Source of the DNA: Infirmifilum sp. NZ
GTDB lineage: Archaea > Thermoproteota > Thermoprotei > Thermofilales > Thermofilaceae
Assembly: GCF_022693705.1 (NCBI RefSeq)
Contig: NZ_CP094288.1
Coordinates: forward strand, 1,566,429 to 1,630,428
Reading direction: 5' to 3'
DNA: 64,000 nt
Below the pieces are notes generated by a model. It saw only the letters and a program-made list of their open reading frames with translations, ran no database searches and was not told the origin of the DNA. Position numbers and translations under genes: made by a program. Positions 40,182-48,669 of this stretch are shown piece after piece (position 1 is the first letter of the stretch; the number at the start of each line of letters is the position of its first letter).

Positions 40182-41897
40182 CTACTCGTAGAACGTTACC
40201 CCGCTTTTCTCGAGGATCTTCCTGGACCACTCCCTGACCTCGCTGGCCCTCTCCGCCCCCTCCAGGAGCTCTGCCGTGCTTTCCTCGAGCTCCTCCAGCC
40301 TGAGCCTCCTCACAACGTACTTCACCTTCCCCACGAACTGTGGGGCGACGCTTAGGCTCTCCACGCCCAAGCCTAGGAGCACGGGCACGGCCAGCGGCCT
40401 AGAAGCCATCTCCCCGCAGACCTCCACCTCCGCCTTGCCCTTCACCTGCTTGACAGCCTGTGCTATCAGCCGCAGTACAGCCGGGTTGAGCTCGTCGTAG
40501 AGGTACGCTACGAGGCTGTTGCCCCTGTCCGCGGCCATCACGTACTGAGTTAGGTCGTTTGTGCCGAAGCTTATGAAGCTCAGACCCCCTCTCGCAACCA
40601 GGCTCCCAGCGAGGAGCGCGCTCGACGGGGTCTCAACCATCACTCCCAGCTCGAGCACCCCTGTCTTCGCGCCGGAAGCCTCGAGCCTCTCCCTCTCCTC
40701 CTCGACGATCTTTCTGAACTCCTCAACCTCCTCCACCGCGCTGACCATTGGCAGCATGAGCCTGAGCCTGCCGTGGGCGGAGGCTCTGAGCAATGCCCTA
40801 ACCAGGGGCACGAGGAGCTCATCCCTGTACTTGAACAGCAGCCTCGTACCCCTCAAGCCGAGCTGGGGGTTCTGCTCCCGCGGGAGCTCCAGGAACGGGA
40901 CGGGCTTGTCTCCCCCGATGTCCGGCGCCCTCACGGTGAGCGGCTTCCCGCCCACGAGCTGGACCGACCTGGAGAACAGCTGGTAGAGCTCGTCCTCGCT
41001 GGGCGGGGACGAGCGGGCCATGTACGCGAACTCCACCCTGAACAGCCCCACGCCTCCGCAGCCGTACTGGTCGAGTATCCGCAGTTCCTCGAAGTTTCCG
41101 ACGTTGCAGTAGACGTTAACCCTGCGGCCGTCAAGGGTCAGAGCCTCGAGCCCCGCCTCGCTGGCGAAAACCTCGAGGAGCTGGCTGTACTGCCTTGCCA
41201 GCCTCTCGTACCTCTCCAGCTCCCCGCTCGAAGGGTTCAGGATCAGGTAGCCTTCAAGCGCGTCCACCACTGCCTGGGAGCCCTCGCTGACGGCCTCCAG
41301 GTTCAGAGCGCTGGCTATGAGGTACGGTAGGCCCTTGAGCCGGGCCAGGATAGCCACGTGCGACGTAACACCCCCGCTCCTGGTCACAAGCCCTTTAAGC
41401 CCTTGGCTAGTCATCTCGAGGAACTCTATCGGGTCCACCTCCTCACCCACAGCCACCTCCCAGCCCCCTGCAGCCCGCCCACCTTCAAGGCCCTGGAGCA
41501 GGGCCACGAGCCTTGAGGCAAGGTCCCGGAGGTCCTGGGCCCTAAGCGCGAAGAGCTCGCTACCCTGTTTGAGCATCTCGCTGTACTTCTCGTAAACCCT
41601 TCTCACGGCGTAGACCGCCGAGTACCCCTGCGAGACCAGCTCCAGCGCCTCGGACACCAGGGACTCGAGGATCAGTAGCTGCGCCTCCACGACCTCCTGC
41701 TCCTGCCTAGGCAGTAGCCCCTTCAGCGTGCTAAGCTTCCCAGCCAGGACCTCCCCAGCCCTCCTCAGCTTCTCTGCCTCAGCCCCCGCGTCAGACGCCT
41801 TGGCCTCAATTGGAACGCTCAGAAAGTCAGTCTTCCTCAGCACGCTCACCTTGCCTATGGCTATCCCAGGCGAGGCCACTAACCCTTTTAGGCGCAT
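40182..41897 (-). CDS. ptsI: PTS enzyme I (phosphoenolpyruvate-protein phosphotransferase)
   Basis: 571 residues, normal length. It has the N-terminal GLVASPGIAIGKV, the active histidine in TRSGGVTSHVAILARLKGLP, the PEP-binding GVGLFRVEFAYM (usually RTEF) and RAPDIGGDKPVPFL, and the C-terminal catalytic cysteine in EVEVCGEMASRPLAVPVLLG. It takes phosphate from PEP to HPr in the cytoplasm. Convergent with ptsH instead of forming the usual ptsHI operon; each has its own promoter. AAATTTAAATTT at 41946-41957 may be its TATA region. This is a bacterial enzyme in an archaeal setting, so horizontal origin is likely. Confidence 0.95.
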   Translation of the reverse strand: MRLKGLVASPGIAIGKVSVLRKTDFLSVPIEAKASDAGAEAEKLRRAGEVLAGKLSTLKGLLPRQEQEVVEAQLLILESLVSEALELVSQGYSAVYAVRRVYEKYSEMLKQGSELFALRAQDLRDLASRLVALLQGLEGGRAAGGWEVAVGEEVDPIEFLEMTSQGLKGLVTRSGGVTSHVAILARLKGLPYLIASALNLEAVSEGSQAVVDALEGYLILNPSSGELERYERLARQYSQLLEVFASEAGLEALTLDGRRVNVYCNVGNFEELRILDQYGCGGVGLFRVEFAYMARSSPPSEDELYQLFSRSVQLVGGKPLTVRAPDIGGDKPVPFLELPREQNPQLGLRGTRLLFKYRDELLVPLVRALLRASAHGRLRLMLPMVSAVEEVEEFRKIVEEERERLEASGAKTGVLELGVMVETPSSALLAGSLVARGGLSFISFGTNDLTQYVMAADRGNSLVAYLYDELNPAVLRLIAQAVKQVKGKAEVEVCGEMASRPLAVPVLLGLGVESLSVAPQFVGKVKYVVRRLRLEELEESTAELLEGAERASEVREWSRKILEKSGVTFYE

Positions 41898-41957
41898 CGA
41901 GAGAATTCAAACACGCACAGAAAAAAAGGTTACTACTCACTACTAAATTTAAATTTT

Positions 41958-42131
41958 TTAATTGCCGAATATTCCTGAGGTAAGCGCTACGAGGCTGAGC
42001 CTGGCGGGGTAGCCTGTGTTTCGGAAGCCGAAGGCCTTGCTGAGGGGGCTTTGCTCGAATATCCCTTCCTCAACTCCCCACCAGCCCGCTGAGAGCCTGG
42101 GAAGGTATGAGTGGAACACCGGAGGAAGCAA
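41958..42131 (-). pseudogene. Unidentified remnant in the ptsI-nagA gap
   Basis: On the minus strand a 57-codon frame from a TTG reads SAGWWGVEEGIFEQSPLSKA, FGFRNTGYPARLSLVALTSG and a stop. Upstream, to about 42290, another frame gives VHDEVAELFYEKVNSNATGG and SSGKVVGRGGFCILLQR. Both look like real protein and may be one gene broken by a shift; I cannot name the family. The remaining DNA up to 42377 is the nagA promoter region. Confidence 0.35.
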
Positions 42132-42377
42132 GGGGAACTAAAAAAGTGGTATCGCTACCTCTGCAATAGAATGCAAAAGCCACCCCTACCCACGACCTTG
42201 CCCGAGGAACCTCCGGTAGCGTTCGAGTTGACTTTCTCGTAGAACAACTCGGCTACCTCGTCGTGCACATGAAACCTTTGACTTCAGTGATAGTTAAGGG
42301 TTATTGCTCGCGGCACGTCGGAGCTACAATGTGTTGTTACAGAAAGTTTTTCTGCGCGCCGGCTGAGGTTAAGACGT

Positions 42378-43529
42378 ATGAGGGTTGTAGTTAAGGGAGG
42401 CAGAGTCCTAACCCCATTTCTGGATCTCGGGGAGATGGACGTGGCTATCGAGTCCGGAGTCATTGTTGAGGTCGGCGAGAACCTGTCGGGGGATAAGATC
42501 ATAGATGCCGCCGGCCTAACCGTCGCTCCGGGCTTCATAGACACGCACTTCCACGGTTATGGCGGCGTGGACTTCACCCTCGCCAGCTCCGAGGACGTTC
42601 TCCGAGTCGCCGGTCAGGTGGCGAAGCACGGAGTCACGGGCTTCCTAGCATCCCTCGTAGCGGCCCCCCACGACGTGCTCCTCAAAGCCTCCTCCGAGGT
42701 GGCGAAGGCCATTGAGAGCCAGAAGCCCGGCTCAGGCTCCAGGGTGCTCGGGCTACACCTCGAGGGACCCTACCTCAACCCCAATATGAGGGGCGCCATG
42801 GACCCGCGCTTCTTCCGGCAGCCATCCATCGAGGAGTTCACGGAGTACTACAGCGCCTCCAGGGGGCACCTCAAGCAGATCACGGTGGCGCCCGAGCTGC
42901 CTGGAGCTACAGAGCTCGTAAGGCGCGCCGCCGGGATGGGCGTCACCGTGAGCCTCGGCCACACGGAAGCCACCTACGATCAGGCTGTGAAAGCGGTGCT
43001 TGCCGGCGCGTCGAAGGCTAACCACATCTTCAACCAGATGCGGCACTTCCACCACCGCGAGCCGGGTGTAGCCTTCGCCCTGCTCGAGCAGCCGAACGTG
43101 TTCATTGAGATGATCTCGGACCTTATACACCTCCACCCCTCGACCGTCAGGCTCGTCGCGAGGCTCGCAGGCCCCTCCAGAACGGTCCTCATCACTGACG
43201 CTGTTGCCGCTACAGGCCTGCCCGACGGCGAGTACACCTTAGGGGGGCTGAAGATAGTGGTCAAGGGCGGCGTCTCGAGGCTCGCCGACACGGGGGCGCT
43301 CGCGGGGAGCACGCTCACGATGGACAGGGCTGTCAAAAACATGGTAAGGCTCGGCTTCAGCCTCGCCGACGCCGTGAGAATGGCCTCAACAACGCCAGCG
43401 GCGAGCATAGGGCTAGGTGGGAAGCTCGGCGTCGTGGCGCCCGGCTACCTCGGGGACCTCGTGCTTCTCGACGATGAGCTCCGCGTAGTCAAGACCATCG
43501 TTGGGGGAGTGGAGGTATACGGTGGCTGA
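42378..43529 (+). CDS. nagA: N-acetylglucosamine-6-phosphate deacetylase
   Basis: 383 residues of the amidohydrolase superfamily. Metal and catalytic residues are visible: IDTHFHGYGGVDFTL (HxH), LHLEGPYLNPN (Glu), VSLGHTEATYDQA (His), KANHIFNQMRHFHHREPG (His) and VLITDAVAATGLPDG (catalytic Asp). It removes acetate from GlcNAc-6-phosphate, the product of PTS uptake of GlcNAc. It is 3 bases from the GlmS-like gene and forms a three-gene operon with it and the ceramidase-like gene. A second paralogue at 61073 belongs to the other amino-sugar cluster. Confidence 0.9.
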   Translation: MRVVVKGGRVLTPFLDLGEMDVAIESGVIVEVGENLSGDKIIDAAGLTVAPGFIDTHFHGYGGVDFTLASSEDVLRVAGQVAKHGVTGFLASLVAAPHDVLLKASSEVAKAIESQKPGSGSRVLGLHLEGPYLNPNMRGAMDPRFFRQPSIEEFTEYYSASRGHLKQITVAPELPGATELVRRAAGMGVTVSLGHTEATYDQAVKAVLAGASKANHIFNQMRHFHHREPGVAFALLEQPNVFIEMISDLIHLHPSTVRLVARLAGPSRTVLITDAVAATGLPDGEYTLGGLKIVVKGGVSRLADTGALAGSTLTMDRAVKNMVRLGFSLADAVRMASTTPAASIGLGGKLGVVAPGYLGDLVLLDDELRVVKTIVGGVEVYGG

Positions 43530-43532
43530 CGA

Positions 43533-45362
43533 ATGGGCGGTATCCTCGGGGCTGTAGCGAGGGGCAGATCCAACGTAGTGCCCAGCGTAGTGGAGGGCCT
43601 GAAGAGGATGCGCTTCAAGGGGTATGACAGCGCTGGAGTCGCGGTGGTCGAGGAGGGCGTGCTGAGCGTTTACAAGGACGTGGGCTGGGTGGACTACGTG
43701 GCCGAGAAGCTGGGCCTGCTCAAGCTGTCCAGCAGCGTCGCGCTCGGCCAGACGCGCTACGCCACGCACGGCAGACCGACAACGGAGAACGCGCACCCCT
43801 TCGCGGACTGCAGGCAGAGAGTCGCGGTGGCCGGCGACGGGGCGATCAGCAACTACGAGAAGCTCAAGGACATGGTCGTCATGAGCGGCCACAAGCTGCA
43901 GTCGAGGAGCGACTTCGAGGTGCCTGCCCACGTGCTGGAGGAGGAGCTGGAGAGGGACAGGGGCTTCGTGGAGGCGCTCCAAGCGCTTCAGGGCATCCTT
44001 GAGGGCTTCTACGCGATCGCGGTCCTAGACAGGGACTCTGAGTGCATCGGAGCTTTCGCAAGCACGCTGCCCCTCTATGTAGGCATCTCGGGCGAAGCCT
44101 TCTACGTCACCAACACCCTGACAGCCCTGCACGGCCTCGCGGACAGCTACATCCAGGTTGAGCCCAGCGAGCTCGTGCTCGCCTGCAGGGGTGGGGTTAA
44201 GGTGTATCGGCAGGGGGCTGAAGCCCAGCTGAAGCCCCCGAGCAGGTTGGAGGTCGACCCAGCACTGGTGGACAAGGGGGGCTTCAGGCACCATATGCTC
44301 CGCGAGATCTACGAGGTCCCATACGCACTTCTCAGGACGCTGAGCACGGTCCAGGAGAAGTACCTCCAGCTCGCCGCCCGCCTCGTCCTCGGCGCTGAAA
44401 GCGTCTACATCATAGCAAACGGGACCAGCCTGCACGCAGGGATGGTGGCGTCATACTACCTCTCGGAGCTGGTCGGCGTGAGCCCCGTTGTGACCAGTGC
44501 CGCCGAGTTCCCGCTCTACTACGTCGAGAACATCGGGCCGGGCAGCCTTGTCGTAGCGATATCGCAGTCAGGCGAGACAGGGGACGTGCTCTCCTCCCTT
44601 TACGAGGCGAAGCTCAGAGGCGCCACCATCCTTGGCGTCACCAACTACATAGGCTCGAGGCTCGCAAGGCTGTCGAACGTCTACCTGCCTATAGCCGCGG
44701 GCCCCGAGCTCGCCGTCCCCGCCACCAAGACCTTCACCTCGACCCTCCTCCTGCTCTACCTGATCTCGCTCAAGGCGTCCAGGGAGTCCGGGAGGACGGA
44801 CGCCGGCACGCACGCGCAGAAAGTCTCCTCCATCAAAGCGGCTGCAACCGCCCTCGCGGACTCCCTCCCAAGGATAGACGAGGAGGCGAAGCAGGCCGTC
44901 AAGCTATTGAAGGGCTGCAGGGGAGGCTACGTGGTCTCCAGGGGGATCACGTACCCACTGGCACTTGAGGCTGCCCTGAAGCTCAAGGAAGTCTCCTACT
45001 TCCACGCCGAGGGGGTTGAAGCCGGAGAGTTCAAGCACGGCCCCTTCGTGCTCGTCGAGGACGGCTTCTTCACGGGCTTCATAATGCCTGTCGAGAGGCT
45101 CTCTGCCGAGGCAACCTACCCGCTGATACAGTCAGCCATCGAAGCGGGGGCGTCCACCGTGGTCGTCGGGTTCGAGGGCGACGGGAGGCTGGCGCAGCTC
45201 AGCGGCGAGAAGCTGGCCGTCATCCACGCTCCCCCAGCCGAGAGACACCTCGCACCAATCGTCTACGCGGTCCCGCTCCAGCTGCTTGCGTACAGGCTCG
45301 GGGTAGAGCTCGGGAGACCCATCGACGCGCCCCGATACCTGACTAAAGCGGTGACGAGGTAG
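43533..45362 (+). CDS. GlmS-like SIS protein with inactive glutaminase domain, probable glucosamine-6-phosphate deaminase
   Basis: 609 residues with the full GlmS layout. The N-terminal glutaminase domain begins MGGILGAVARG where GlmS has MCGIVG, so the nucleophile Cys1 is Gly. The oxyanion-hole region is also changed (VAGDGAISNY instead of VHNGIIENY). The two SIS domains are intact: GTSLHAGMVASYYLSEL, AISQSGETGDVLSSLYEAKL, KLKEVSYFHAEGVEAGEFKH with the catalytic Glu, and C-terminal PRYLTKAVTR. Without glutaminase it cannot use glutamine. In the operon with nagA the isomerase half would run as a deaminase, turning GlcN-6-P into Fru-6-P and ammonia, like the archaeal GlmD. This is inference. 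Confidence 0.8.
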   Translation: MGGILGAVARGRSNVVPSVVEGLKRMRFKGYDSAGVAVVEEGVLSVYKDVGWVDYVAEKLGLLKLSSSVALGQTRYATHGRPTTENAHPFADCRQRVAVAGDGAISNYEKLKDMVVMSGHKLQSRSDFEVPAHVLEEELERDRGFVEALQALQGILEGFYAIAVLDRDSECIGAFASTLPLYVGISGEAFYVTNTLTALHGLADSYIQVEPSELVLACRGGVKVYRQGAEAQLKPPSRLEVDPALVDKGGFRHHMLREIYEVPYALLRTLSTVQEKYLQLAARLVLGAESVYIIANGTSLHAGMVASYYLSELVGVSPVVTSAAEFPLYYVENIGPGSLVVAISQSGETGDVLSSLYEAKLRGATILGVTNYIGSRLARLSNVYLPIAAGPELAVPATKTFTSTLLLLYLISLKASRESGRTDAGTHAQKVSSIKAAATALADSLPRIDEEAKQAVKLLKGCRGGYVVSRGITYPLALEAALKLKEVSYFHAEGVEAGEFKHGPFVLVEDGFFTGFIMPVERLSAEATYPLIQSAIEAGASTVVVGFEGDGRLAQLSGEKLAVIHAPPAERHLAPIVYAVPLQLLAYRLGVELGRPIDAPRYLTKAVTR

Positions 45363-45364
45363 CA

Positions 45365-46585
45365 GTGGGCCTCGGGCCTCTTTTCTACGAGAAGCCGATA
45401 ACCCCGCCGAACCCCATAGGGCACCCGCTGGCAGGCTACATCGCGCGCCGTGGGAAGTCGCAGGGAGTCCACGACGACATATTCGCGAGGCTGCTAGCCT
45501 TAGACTCTGAGGAAACCTTAGTGGCTCTCAGCTTGGACCTTCTCGGAGTGGACGATCAGATATACTCGGATTTGGCGAGAATTGCGGAGAGGATCTACGG
45601 GAGTAGCCTTTTGATAGTCTCAGCCACTCACACTCACTCGGCTCCAGCAACCCTTTTCAGGTCCCCTCTGCTAACCTTCTGCGGGGAGTGTTTTGACGGG
45701 GATTACTACGCGTACTTCCTCAGCGTTGTCGAGGAGCTTTTCTCGGAGACCCAAGCCGTTCGACCGGAATCAGCGCACCTATGCAGGTCAAGCGTCCGCG
45801 GCGTGGCGACAGACAGAAACGACCCTGCAAAGCACCAGGTTCTCTCAGCGTACTCCTTAGTATTCAATTACGGTGGCTCAAGGACTCTTCTCTTCAACGT
45901 CGGAGTCCACCCGACTGTGCTCGGCCCTGAGAACCTCCTCATATCCTCCGACCTCGTCGGCTACGCGGTACAGCGCCTCAAGTCGAAGGGCTTCGGGGGA
46001 GTGCTCTTCTTCAACGGGGCGGCCGGCAACATCTCCACGCGCTTTACCCGGAGGTCGCAGAGCTTTGAGGAGGCCAGGAGGCTGGGCTACCTGCTAGCCG
46101 ACCAAGTTGGAGCAAGCCCCGGCAACTGCAAGGCTTTAGCTCTCGATGACGTGGCCAGCAGGCAGGAGAGGCTCGACGTCGAGCTGAAGGACCCCCGGAG
46201 AATTCTGTCAAGCTACAAGCCCAGCGAGAGGGGAGGAAGGGTAGGCGAGTCGCTGAACGAGGGCCTGCTACTGCTCGAGAGGTTTTCAAGATGCCCCAAC
46301 TACCCGTCTAGGGAGACGGCGCTTCTCCAGGCGATACGGCTAGGAGACGCAGCGATCGTAGCGGTTCCGTTCGAGCTCCACACGGACATTTACGGGGGGC
46401 TCGCTCAAGCCGCTGAAGAGCATGGCATTAAGGATCTCCTTATCTTCTCCTACTCAAACGGCTACCTGGGCTACCTCTCGAGCACTGAGGGCGAGGTAAC
46501 GTACGAGAGGCTGGCGCAACTGATCAGCGACAGAACTTTCGCCGAGGTGAAGAGCACACTGACGCGTATGCTGGCTTCACTCTAG
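45365..46585 (+). CDS. Neutral/alkaline ceramidase-like hydrolase domain protein
   Basis: 406 residues from a GTG 2 bases after the previous stop. PITPPNPIGHPLAGYIARRG is the start pattern of neutral ceramidases, LSLDLLGVDDQIYSDLARIA follows, and LLIVSATHTHSAPATLF corresponds to the zinc-binding (S)THTHSGP motif. VGVHPTVLGPENLLISSDLV and VLFFNGAAGNISTRF are also typical. Neutral ceramidase relatives are zinc amidases. Tight coupling to nagA and the GlmS-like gene suggests an amide substrate from an amino sugar or glycoconjugate rather than ceramide. No signal peptide. Its stop overlaps the convergent oxidoreductase gene by 9 bases. Confidence 0.65.
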   Translation: MGLGPLFYEKPITPPNPIGHPLAGYIARRGKSQGVHDDIFARLLALDSEETLVALSLDLLGVDDQIYSDLARIAERIYGSSLLIVSATHTHSAPATLFRSPLLTFCGECFDGDYYAYFLSVVEELFSETQAVRPESAHLCRSSVRGVATDRNDPAKHQVLSAYSLVFNYGGSRTLLFNVGVHPTVLGPENLLISSDLVGYAVQRLKSKGFGGVLFFNGAAGNISTRFTRRSQSFEEARRLGYLLADQVGASPGNCKALALDDVASRQERLDVELKDPRRILSSYKPSERGGRVGESLNEGLLLLERFSRCPNYPSRETALLQAIRLGDAAIVAVPFELHTDIYGGLAQAAEEHGIKDLLIFSYSNGYLGYLSSTEGEVTYERLAQLISDRTFAEVKSTLTRMLASL

Positions 46586-47686
46586 GCTGACGGGCTCACC
46601 CTTGAAGCAAGACTCGTAGAAGCTGTTTAAGAGGATCTGGTTGCGAAGGCCGTCGCGGAGGGTGGGGTACGCGCTTTCCCTCAGCCCGGAGACATCTTCG
46701 ATGAAGTGCTTCAGTAAGATGAGGTAGGCGTACACCCAGCCCTCGAAGCTCTTGGGAGCAGGCCAGGTGAGCCAAGGATACATTTCCTCGAAGCCCCGCG
46801 AGGCTTTTTCAACCCTAGCTGTTTCTCGCTTGAAGACATAGAGGGTTTGGGGCTCGGCTATCGAGAAGCGTAGCCCCCCTTTCTCCCCGTGCACCTCTAC
46901 CCTCATCTGCTCCTCGAATCCCGGCGACACCTTTGAAGCCTCCACGCTTCCAACTGCATTCCTCTCGAGCTCTATCAGCGCGAAACCGACGTCCTCCGTG
47001 TCTACTTTAACTTTTCCCCCGGTGCGAGGGTCGACCCTTTCACCAACCAGCGTGTACATTCTACCCCAAATTCTCCTGATCCTTTGCCCAGTCAGGTACT
47101 CCGAGAGGTCTAACGGGTGTACGCCTAGGTCGGCGAAAACGCCGCCCCCAGCTACCTCCTTGCTCATGCGCCACTCGAACGGGGTGTCGGGGTACGCGTG
47201 CTTCGCGTGCGCTATAACAGCCCTGAACTCACGCACATCGCCTAAATCCCCCCTCGCGATGAGGTCGCGGGCGGCGACCGATGCTGGGAGAAGCCGGCTG
47301 ACCAGGCATATCGCTCCCTTCCTACCCAGCCTCTCGGCCTTGAGGGTCACCTCCTCGGCGTCCCTAACGTTCGTAGCAAAGGGTTTCTCGACTACAATAT
47401 GAGCTCCCGCCTCGAGTGCTCTGAGCGAGTAGTACGCGTGGGTGTTATTGGGGGAAGCTATGACGACGACATCTAAGTCGCCCCTGAAGAACTCCTCCTC
47501 CTTTGTTGTCCACTCCCTAAACCCGTACTGCCTGGCAAACGACTCTACTCTCGCGGGAGTTGAGCTCATCGCACGGGCTAGCTCGACCTGCGGGAAGCCG
47601 CTTTCGCGGACGGTAAACTTCAGCGCGTTTAAAGCCCATGCTTGGGCGTTGGCCGACCAGCCTGACCCGATGATTCCTACCCTCAG
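46577..47686 (-). CDS. Gfo/Idh/MocA-family oxidoreductase with probable CTG start
   Basis: The NAD(P)-binding motif VGIIGSGWSANAQAWAL lies upstream of the first in-frame ATG (47569), so that ATG is not the start. The frame is open from 47698 but contains no ATG, GTG or TTG there; CTG at 47686 directly precedes RVGIIGSG. Alternatively an ATG at 47705, overlapping the EIIB stop, is used and a base is missing. Other features: VVIASPNNTHAYYSLRALEA, VEKPFATNVRDAEE (EKP motif) and GGVFADLGVHPLDLSEYLTG (catalytic D-H region). It should oxidise or epimerise a sugar; substrate unknown. Last gene of the EIIA-EIIB operon. Confidence 0.75.
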   Translation of the reverse strand: MRVGIIGSGWSANAQAWALNALKFTVRESGFPQVELARAMSSTPARVESFARQYGFREWTTKEEEFFRGDLDVVVIASPNNTHAYYSLRALEAGAHIVVEKPFATNVRDAEEVTLKAERLGRKGAICLVSRLLPASVAARDLIARGDLGDVREFRAVIAHAKHAYPDTPFEWRMSKEVAGGGVFADLGVHPLDLSEYLTGQRIRRIWGRMYTLVGERVDPRTGGKVKVDTEDVGFALIELERNAVGSVEASKVSPGFEEQMRVEVHGEKGGLRFSIAEPQTLYVFKRETARVEKASRGFEEMYPWLTWPAPKSFEGWVYAYLILLKHFIEDVSGLRESAYPTLRDGLRNQILLNSFYESCFKGEPVSLE

Positions 47687-47704
47687 CTTCGTCTCGGTTC
47701 ACCA

Positions 47705-48211
47705 TCAGAACTTTAGGCTCCGGATCTTCTGCTCCATGTCCACCGGCTTGGGCGGGAAGTCTGGTAACTGCTGGTAGTACAGTTTCACGCCCATGTCCAG
47801 TAGCCTGAGAAGAGCCTTGTGGTCTTCTGGGCCGATGGCGAAGGTTTTCTCAATATACACTCTGCCTGCCCTGAGCCCCATCTGCCCCAGTAGAATCGAG
47901 TTCACCTTTATACCTGATTTCTCGAGGAACGACAAGACATCCACAGGGTTCTCGAAAAGCATCAAAACCTTCTCTGTGTTCTTGATGCCTTTCACCTTCT
48001 CAGCGGCTTCCTCGACCTTCAGAACGGCGACCGATACGCCGGGAGGCGCTAGCATGATCTGGAGCTGCTTGAGAGTGGGGTTCCCCGCCATCTTGTCGTT
48101 TACAACCCATATCGCAGTCACGCCGAACTTCTTCGTCCAAGCGGTTGTGACCTGACCGTGAATGAAACGGTCGTCTATACGTATGAAGATGTTTTGCTGC
48201 GATGCCATCAA
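47705..48211 (-). CDS. PTS mannose-family EIIB component
   Basis: 168 residues. NIFIRIDDRFIHGQVTTAWT has the phosphorylated His of the (R-x-DDR-x-IHGQ) signature, followed by VVNDKMAGNPTLKQLQIML. EIIB accepts phosphate from EIIA and donates it to the sugar during passage through EIIC/EIID. It lies between EIIA (22 bases upstream) and the oxidoreductase. Its TGA overlaps an ATG at 47705 that may be the intended start of the oxidoreductase. Confidence 0.9.
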   Translation of the reverse strand: MMASQQNIFIRIDDRFIHGQVTTAWTKKFGVTAIWVVNDKMAGNPTLKQLQIMLAPPGVSVAVLKVEEAAEKVKGIKNTEKVLMLFENPVDVLSFLEKSGIKVNSILLGQMGLRAGRVYIEKTFAIGPEDHKALLRLLDMGVKLYYQQLPDFPPKPVDMEQKIRSLKF

Positions 48212-48233
48212 ATCTCACCTGCTGAACCTGCTT

Positions 48234-48662
48234 TTAACTTTTTTCGATAAGCGACTTCTCCTGACTCTCGGAGATCTCCCTGAACTCCGCTCCCACAAAC
48301 GCTCTCACGCCCTGAACTCCAGCCTGCCTGGCGCTCCTAACGGCGCTCTCGACATCTGGAGCTTCGTTGGACAGGAGGTCGATCAGCATCGGCATGTTGA
48401 ACCCCGTCAGCACAGCCCTCACCTTACCCTCCTGCAGGAGCATGAGCGCCGCCCTGCTTGGTGTACCGCCGAAGAGGTCGCAGAGCACCACCGTCTCCCC
48501 GTCCACGCTCCTGGAAAGCTTCTCGTAGTAGTTCTCGAGGCTTTCACCCTCAAGGAGCTCCACGCACTTAGCTCTCTCGAAAACCGAAACACCTAGAATC
48601 ATCGCTACGGATTTTATCATCTCGCAGCCGAGGCCACCGTGGCTCGCCAATACCAGCTTCAA
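48234..48662 (-). CDS. PTS mannose-family EIIA component
   Basis: 142 residues. The N-terminus MKLVLASHGGLGCEMIKSVA holds the phosphorylated histidine (His8, in SHGG), LCDLFGGTPSRAALMLL is the second motif and VLTGFNMPMLIDLLSN the third. EIIA of this family is often fused with EIIB; here they are separate genes. It receives phosphate from HPr. The gene is 7 bases after the TIM-barrel gene (48670), so the operon runs from that gene to the oxidoreductase. Confidence 0.9.
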   Translation of the reverse strand: MKLVLASHGGLGCEMIKSVAMILGVSVFERAKCVELLEGESLENYYEKLSRSVDGETVVLCDLFGGTPSRAALMLLQEGKVRAVLTGFNMPMLIDLLSNEAPDVESAVRSARQAGVQGVRAFVGAEFREISESQEKSLIEKS

Positions 48663-48669
48663 CCCAAGC

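Noticed and set aside
40773..41330. 185-codon open frame opposite ptsI
   Set aside because: Antisense of enzyme I, no independent support.
46577..47569. Taking the ATG at 47569 as start of the Gfo/Idh gene
   Set aside because: It would remove the NAD-binding GxGxxA-type segment, which is clearly encoded upstream in the same frame.
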